This document shows, piece after piece, positions 57,035 to 64,000 of a DNA stretch of 64,000 nt. Below the pieces are notes generated by a model. It was not told the origin of the DNA. It saw only the letters and a program-made list of their open reading frames with translations, and made no database searches. The translations under genes were made by a program, and so were the position numbers. Source of the DNA: Prinia subflava (lineage: Eukaryota; Chordata; Aves; Passeriformes; Cisticolidae); assembly GCF_021018805.1 (NCBI RefSeq), contig NC_086283.1, positions 59,235,803 to 59,299,802 on the forward strand, written 5' to 3'. The stretch's first letter is position 1, and every line of letters begins with the position of its first letter.

Positions 57035-60000
57035 GTAAGTGTACATCATACATTTATTACTGAACAACTCTCTCAACTCCAAAATTGGGCACAGGGATTA
57101 AAAATAAAAATTCATTGCACTACCTAGTAAAGCATTACTAGTAACTCTCATAAAAAATGTACAAATTTTGTTAAAAATTTATCAAGCCTTCAAATGATTT
57201 GGTTACAGATATTTATAATACATTTAAAACTACATGTTAAATGATACAATAGCATATGATTTAAAGAAAACACTTGACAAAATATGATTCCAACAAAAAC
57301 AATAAGCTTTCATAATAATTAGCAAGTCTGAAACACAAGTAGCAAAATGAGGTAACAATGTACCAAAGGAAAAAACCACAGCTTTTACAAAGGCCCAAAG
57401 ATAACTCAGTTGAAACCGTTTTCTACAATTAAAATTAAAACAGTTGGCAAGTCTCATCCCAAGTATTACGCATTTTATTAACAGCTGCAAAGTCACATTC
57501 AAGAGCCTGTACAAAATGATGTACAACACATGGCCTTTCTTCTTTTTCTAAAGAAGGCCAAAAAATGAGACACTGAAATTATCTGTAGGCCTTGATATCC
57601 ACGAAAATGTCAAACTAAATTGACAGTTTATGCAAAAAAATCCACAGCAGTGCTAATATGATAAAGCAAACATATTGGAGGTTGGATATTTTTGTTTGTT
57701 TTTTTGGAGAAAAGAGTCATTGGATGGCAGAAAGGTGATGAACATAAAAGAAGTGTTGCTGAATTCAGGTGCTGTCAGGCACCACAGCATCTGTGCATAA
57801 TACACGGCAGTTAAGAGCTGAATATAAATCCCCTGCCCTTGACAGCCACCACAGAAGATGTGGTTGTAGCCTGTCTGAGCTGATTCAAAACATAAGCATG
57901 TATGCTTTTGTACACACTAACCACAGGAAGCAAGTCCACATTCATCCATGCAAACCAAAGAACCATTCCAGAAGAGATGAGCCATAAGAGCGCAACAATT
58001 AATTGCAGGACTTTACTGACTTAGACCCTCCATCTCCTAGATCTCCCATTGCCTCACTGAATTTTAGTGGGGGAAAAGGGACATTTCTCCAGTTCCAGAA
58101 AGAGAACTACTTTCCCTCAGCTTCAGAAATATGTGTCTTGTTCACTTGTATCAAGTTTAGAAAAGTACCCTCTTTCCATGCTTTGAACTGAATACTAAAC
58201 ACAGAAATGTTAGTCATGTTTAAATCTGTACATGGATTTTTTTTTCTTTTGCAGTTATATAAAAGAGGCTAAATTTTGTAAGACATACGTGGTATATGCT
58301 TTTTAAACATGGTATTATTTGTTAAAAAAATAAATTTTATTACATGTAATTTAACCTGCTAGGTGCTATTGTGAAAAGCCTATTCTTTGACTCCACTGGA
58401 AGAGAGGAAAAAGAAATTCTATTATTTTGAAATGAAAGTAACAGCATCTTTATTTACTTAGTAAGTAAATAAATAGTAAGGACAGGTATGGAAAGTTTCA
58501 CGGTTTTTGAGACCTACCTGCATAACTAAACATAGGGAAAAACATCTGAAACAGGGCAAAATTGTGCTTTTATTTAGCTGCACCAAGAGCTGTGACTGGT
58601 CTGTAAAATCTTCAAAGAGCAAAACCAGCATGGAGAACATCTAACACTGTTTGAAATTTTAACTGATACTAAAGCATAGCAGCATATAAAAGCATCAGAA
58701 AATATAAAGAATAAACTTAAAGCTGAGATTGGCAGCAAGTTGTAGCAATACTGGTAACTGTACCACTTGAGCTGCTGCAACCAATGTAATGACACTGAAT
58801 TGATGAGAAGAGTTTCACTGCAAAAAGTGCATCCTTTTAATAACTGTGGTATATGCAGACCTAAAGATTTTGCTAGAACACATCAGAGATGTTAACAGTG
58901 TGAATGTTACAAAGAAAGCTCATTTCTTTCAATGGCCCAAATAAAGTATTATTCAGAGCACTTGAATAGACATTATCCCCTCCTGTTTCACAGCACTTTT
59001 CTGGAAAGTATTCCAAATTTCTCCTCTAGTGGAGTACTCTGGAAACTTGATTGCAAAAACCTAGGGAGTTCTTTCCTCCTATTACACTCATCATGAAATA
59101 AGGAAGGGAAAGAAGCAGCATCAGGGCAACTGAATTCGGCAGGTAACAACCAAAACCTACCTCCTCTTGTGATAGAATGAAAGAAATATGAAATTCTACT
59201 TCTCTGAGAAAACACTAAAAAATGTATTTTATTAGTGAAGTTGCAGGAATAAAATTGTAACCTTTTACAAGTTATTTTAGTTACATACCAACTTCCTTGT
59301 GGATGGCAAAGAAAGTATGTGATTAAAGGCAATGTTTATAAGCTAAAATACGATGTCCTTAGCAAGGACAATGGGCAAAAATTAAGAGCTGTTCCACAAG
59401 GCCAGGACACCCTCAGTGTACTTTCTGTTTCCTTCCATGGAAGAAACACATAACTGGTAAACCCAGGTAGAAAAATTTAAAACGAAAAACAGAAAAACAT
59501 CGATATTCGTATTAGCAATTGAAAACATTAATATTGCTAAATATGATATTGCGACTCTACATTGATAAAATAACTTGTAATAAAATAACTTGTAAATCAG
59601 CCAGATTAAAAAAATCCAGACTTTGTAACATATGATAAAACCCCCAAGGTTACTCATGTATGAACAATCAATGCATTCTTTAGTGGTACACACTTGAAGC
59701 CTCCAGTGAAGCGGAAGCGTAATAGCTGTTTGAATAGTAGTAGGTAGAAAGGGCTTTACACCTGTAAGTACGGTGGGGACAAAATACTAAATGTCTGTAA
59801 TTGCTGCACCCATCGCATTCAGTGTGCAACTGCAAACACAAGGAAAGGAACCAGTGTACAGTACTAGTACTGTTTAAATAACACACAAGATTATACATTG
59901 CAGCATAATTATTACTACACACATACGTTCTCAGTACATGCTGGTATACAGGTTCTCAAACACGCACGCACACCCAGTCACAAGCACACTTCACTCACCC

Positions 60001-60454
60001 TCCCACAGGCAAACACACACTCACACCATTCATCCCCACTCACAGTATCTGAAGGCTCTATATAAGGTAGATTGCTATACTGTTTGGAGCTACCACTTTT
60101 TTTTTTCTTTTTCTTTTATATAAAAGCACATGCTAAAAGATCACATCCACAGTAATCTCGCAGCAATACTCAGAATGATCACACAAAACCCAGGGAATGT
60201 TAGTGCACACACAAAATTAAGCTAAAAAAAAAATCTTTGGAGTTCCAATCACACTTGTTAGTATAACAATCCCGTAACTGTGAAGACTAGTTATAAGCTT
60301 TATAATTGATTAAGTCACACAGTGCAAAGTTAGGTCCATTGACCCTTTTGTGTAAAGAGTAGGCTGGAAGCCACATGGGTAGGTAAGTTCAATAGAGAGT
60401 TCATATATACATGTGACCAGAAACACCCAAACCAGATTTGTGCTCTTAGATTGG
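57035..60454 (-). other. RNF38: RNF38 3' UTR (probable)
   Basis: AT-rich non-coding DNA follows the RNF38 stop codon leftward. A minus-strand AATAAA at 57053-57058 would end a 3' UTR of about 3.4 kb. Other AATAAA-type signals occur at about 58450 and 58569, allowing shorter forms. The low repeat content contrasts with the transposon-rich DNA to the left. A CA-rich simple stretch lies at about 59955-60030. Confidence 0.5.
59955..60030. repeat. CA-rich simple sequence
   Basis: Imperfect CA-rich tract (acgcacgcacacc, aaacacacactcacacc) within the RNF38 3' UTR. Confidence 0.7.
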
Positions 60455-60517
60455 TCATTCTGAATCACGATGCACTTCTGAAGCATCAGCTCTACAAATC
60501 GGGCAGGTACGATTTGC
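60455..60517 (-). CDS. RNF38: RING-finger protein 38, last coding exon (partial gene)
   Basis: RNF38 is a RING-H2 E3 ubiquitin ligase, largely nuclear; p53 is a reported substrate in human cells. This 63-bp exon follows the acceptor tctcgttttacag and encodes ANRTCPICRADASEVHRDSE then TGA. It includes the last two zinc-ligand cysteines of the RING (CPIC) and the family C-terminus, which matches vertebrate RNF38 as I know it. The preceding exon, with the NHEFH part of the RING, is not in the window. Confidence 0.93.
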   Translation of the reverse strand, partial: ANRTCPICRADASEVHRDSE

Positions 60518-63500
60518 CTGTAAAACGAGAAAAACAAAAGAGGGTTAACAGACTGACAAATACCTTGTTAAAGTAGTATGTATGTGACACTGACATCTGT
60601 GACTGCTGAAGAGCAATTCAAGAGAAGCTAGAATGTCCTTATGCCTTTTCTTAATTCGTTTTGTTATGCCTGAATGGTGTGGTGAGTTTGCCAATTCAAA
60701 ATTACATTTACAAAAAATAATTTTGCCTTTTATCTTTAAAGACAAAATGAGACAAGAAATAAGGCTCTAGCTAAGTGATGGTGGTTTCATTAATGCATAT
60801 TCACAATTATAGTATATTGCAGTCAGACGGATGCAACTAACAACCTGTACCGTATGCTGCAGAGAAACCCACCAAAACAAATTGAGGCACCTTGGGCTGC
60901 AAGTAAACATTTTGTGTGAGGATGTCATATTGTCACAAACTGTACTGATAAGGAATGACATCATACTTTGTTCGTTCAGTTATTGTCACAGAGAAACATC
61001 ACACAGACTTAGTCAAAGCTGAAAGCAAACCAGGGAAAAAGGGAGGGACTTTATCAGTAAAGGGGAAGGGGAATAAAAAAAGTAAAGATGACCCAACCAA
61101 GCAGGTATTCAAGTAACACACACCAGCAGGCCTACATTTAGCTCTTCAGTAAACTCTTTAGTAAAGCACACACTGAAAATGTGTCCTGTGACTTATTTAC
61201 TTTTCTAGCTTCCTTAAAAAGTAAGACAGATAAGAAGTAATATTCCTGAAGTTACTGGGAAAGTATTTCTGCCTTCTCTTTGCCTTTTTCAAATAATGAC
61301 TGTTTTCATTTTTAACAAATGATGAGAAAAAGCCCTAGAAAAATATGTAACATCTATGAGTCAATACTTCCCTTGCAAAGGAAGAGTGAAAAGAGCTCTT
61401 TCCCTGTCCCAAATTCTCCATTTCATAGTTACCAGAACTCTAGGATCAACCACTGTACTCCAAGTCTTCTAAGGTAACCAGATTTTTCAATGAAAATACA
61501 AGTAAAGAGCATCAAGAAATGACTCTGTAGGCCAGAATTTGTAATTCTTTGTCAAATATTTTAAATCCAAACAATAGCTAATCCAATTAAAATAATACAT
61601 TATTTATTACTGAAAAATACTATTCAGTAATGGAAGGTAAAGTGACAGTATATTTTTCCTGTCAATTTTCTTGCTGTCAGCTGTTAGCACTGTCCATAAT
61701 TTTTATGGCTTTGCAATTTTTGTAAATCATGAATTGGAGTATCATTTAAAATTTTATTTCTCTTTCACTAGCAGTTTCAAACTATACCTCATAATGTCCT
61801 TACTCAGTCATTTCATTTCATGTGCCTGATTCTAAATATAACCTGGGTAATATAATGTTTAAAATAAAAAGGCATGTTCTTAAACATTCAGTGGATTAAT
61901 GAGTCAATAGCTATTCGCTTAGATTGGTATTGAAGGAAACAACCACTTGCACCACAGAACAGCATTCAGGAGGAGTAATTTCCTGACAGGAATTGCAGAA
62001 ATAGATCTAGTGTGCCAGGATAAAATGAATACTCATGGACACCATACCACTGCTTTTAAAGTAACTTTTCAAGATCTAACATGAACATCTGCTTTAAATT
62101 CAGTTGCATTCTCGTGTCTTTAATGAAATAATTTCCCCCTCCTGGCATTTAATATGACTCCTTAACGCCGAAAGAGGAGTGAGGGGCACAATTACAAGAA
62201 TATTGTAATATTGACCTTCTAACTTCCCACTCTGCCAGGCAGACTTCATTTTGTGCTGTAACTACAGAGTGCTGCACAATAAACTGATTTTTGTTTTAAT
62301 ATTTTATAGAAATTTATGGTTAAAGTGGACTGCTTTTAGAATAAGGAAACTATAGGGTTACTAGAATCCTCTGAAAACCAGCACACTACTTTGGTGTTAG
62401 TCCATCAGAAATAAGTTGAAGTATAGTTACAGTTTGTCTTTTCTTATATATAATACAGTATTTCCTACCTAGCATTTCCTAGTACATTAAATATAAAGGC
62501 AGGTTGTCCTTTTAAGTTTATTCTAAACTCTCAGGGTGAAGAGAGGTCATGGTGTCAAGCTCTCCTTTGGAATGATGACGTTTATTTTATAGAAGAACAC
62601 ATTTCTCATGTGTTCATACTTGACTAGAGGATATAGGGCAAGAAGGAGCCAAATACTCTGAAACATGAGAATTTGGAATACTAGAAAAAGTAAAAGGATA
62701 ACCTCTCTCTTTTTAATTCTATTGTTGACTCCACTGTATCACACCTTCTCTTGTTAAGTCTTTCAGTTTGCTTAAATAGGGAAGTATTTTAGCTGAAGAG
62801 GGCAACCTAATGCACTGTTATAGCACATTTCCTGTTACTTGCTCACTACCTAAAAAGATAGTACTGTCAAAATGTTCCATGCATACAAGCCACAAAACGT
62901 TTTTAGCTAGTTTTTTTATTTCTCCATCATCACCAACAGGCAACCCAAGAAGAGTATTTTTAAAGTACTCAGACTGAATCACTAACTTTTTACTTATATC
63001 TTTTATTAAAGTGACATGATGAAACTTAAAAAAGAATCAATTTGACTCCATAGTTCTAGAAATAGTCCTAGATAACAGTCCTAGATAACAAATACACTCT
63101 TCAAATAAATGAGATTAAATCAGTAAAAAAAGCGCGGCTAGCAAATAATTGGGTTTTTTGTCTACTTTGTGGAATAACATTACAAGGACTAAAAGCTACA
63201 ATTTTAACTTTCCCTGTAGAATTATGAACATGATGTTGGCTGATGATGTGAATCAGGTGGACGTGGACATAATTATACAATCAAGACAACATTAAAAAAA
63301 GCTCTCAAATTAATAAAGGAATGGACAGAAGCAAAACTAAAGCACAAAATATTCTCCAGTTATCATCACTTCCAGATGTTAGCTTCTTAACTGTAACCAA
63401 ATTTAGACAGAGGCTGTAACTAAAATGGACTGGTGTTAATTCATTACAGCTTCCAAAGCAAAACAGTCTTTATTTTTATATAGCATTTTGGTACCACTCT

Positions 63501-64000
63501 AACTAAACCCACATGGGATAAAGGTATTGTCTTAGTGATCCTACAACAGGATGGTTTAACATCTATCTTATTTTGCATTCAGCTCTGGAATAACAATGTT
63601 TTACTAGGTTTAATTGCAGCCCTCTACATTTTGCTTGTGTATCTTTCACCTCATTCTAAAGACAACCTTTAGAAAATATTGTATGTGAAGATCCATTAGA
63701 AAATGCAGTTTCTAAGATAGGACAGGAACATTAGCAAAACTATTTCACACTAGAATAGCACACTACGATTATAAAAACACACTAAAATAAATCTACTTTT
63801 TTCACTATGCAGTTCCAAATTCTATCGTCAGTTCATGAGCAACTGAAAGGACTAATTCTTAACTTTAAAAGGAACTCAATGAATACCAAAAAAGATTAAC
63901 TCAGCATGCTTATCTATGACTCCTGAGTGCAGTGTCAGGTAAGAAAAGAGCTTTAAGAAAAAGACAAGCATGCACGATACTTTCCTGACATAATCATCTA
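60518..64000 (-). other. RNF38: RNF38 last intron (partial)
   Basis: AT-rich intron. I searched the minus strand for the preceding RING exon (CNHEFHAKCVDKWLK-type) and did not find it. No repeat recognised. Confidence 0.7.

Noticed and set aside
60518..64000. The preceding RING exon of RNF38
   Set aside because: No minus-strand match to the Cys-Asn-His-Glu-Phe-His region is visible.
1..64000. CRISPR arrays, bacterial operons or tRNA/rRNA genes
   Set aside because: None seen. The sequence is vertebrate nuclear DNA, and the direct repeats are transposons or microsatellites.

Overview
The window looks like nuclear DNA from a bird, probably a neoavian such as a songbird. It holds spliced vertebrate genes with CpG-island promoters, many CR1 LINE fragments in both orientations, and class I-like and ERVL-like LTR elements. 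Proteins were identified by reading translations and comparing them with remembered families; no search was run.

Layout from left to right. Positions 1-2942 hold the first coding exon and the start of intron 1 of CLTA (clathrin light chain A, minus strand); its CpG-island promoter runs to about 3.26 kb. From 3.3 to 16.3 kb the DNA is intergenic, with CR1 pieces, a probable LTR and microsatellites. The complete sialic acid synthase gene NANS (plus strand, 6 coding exons, 359 codons) lies at 16852-24708. TRIM14 (minus strand, 6 coding exons, 427 codons predicted) lies at 37166-27420 and converges on NANS. From 37.5 to 57 kb the DNA is rich in transposons. It holds a deleted class I-like provirus, a solo LTR nested in an ERVL-type LTR (just inside TRIM14 intron 1), a 2.4-kb CR1 and several smaller CR1 pieces. 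Within it, at 49.44-51.15 kb, is a set of phase-compatible candidate exons for a gene I do not recognise. From 60517 leftward is the last coding exon of RNF38 (minus strand) with a long 3' UTR to about 57.0 kb. Its last intron fills the window to 64000.

The genes belong to different pathways: clathrin coat assembly (CLTA), sialic acid synthesis (NANS), antiviral MAVS signalling (TRIM14) and ubiquitin ligation (RNF38). They do not form a functional cluster. The order CLTA-NANS-TRIM14-RNF38 differs from human, where CLTA and RNF38 flank GNE on 9p and NANS-TRIM14 lie on 9q. I see no GNE exon here.

The most interesting candidates are the unrecognised exon set at 49.4-51.2 kb, a separate minus-strand open exon-like segment at 45.66-46.07 kb, a triplicated CCAAT/GC module in the NANS promoter, and the nested LTR with a clean 5-bp target duplication.
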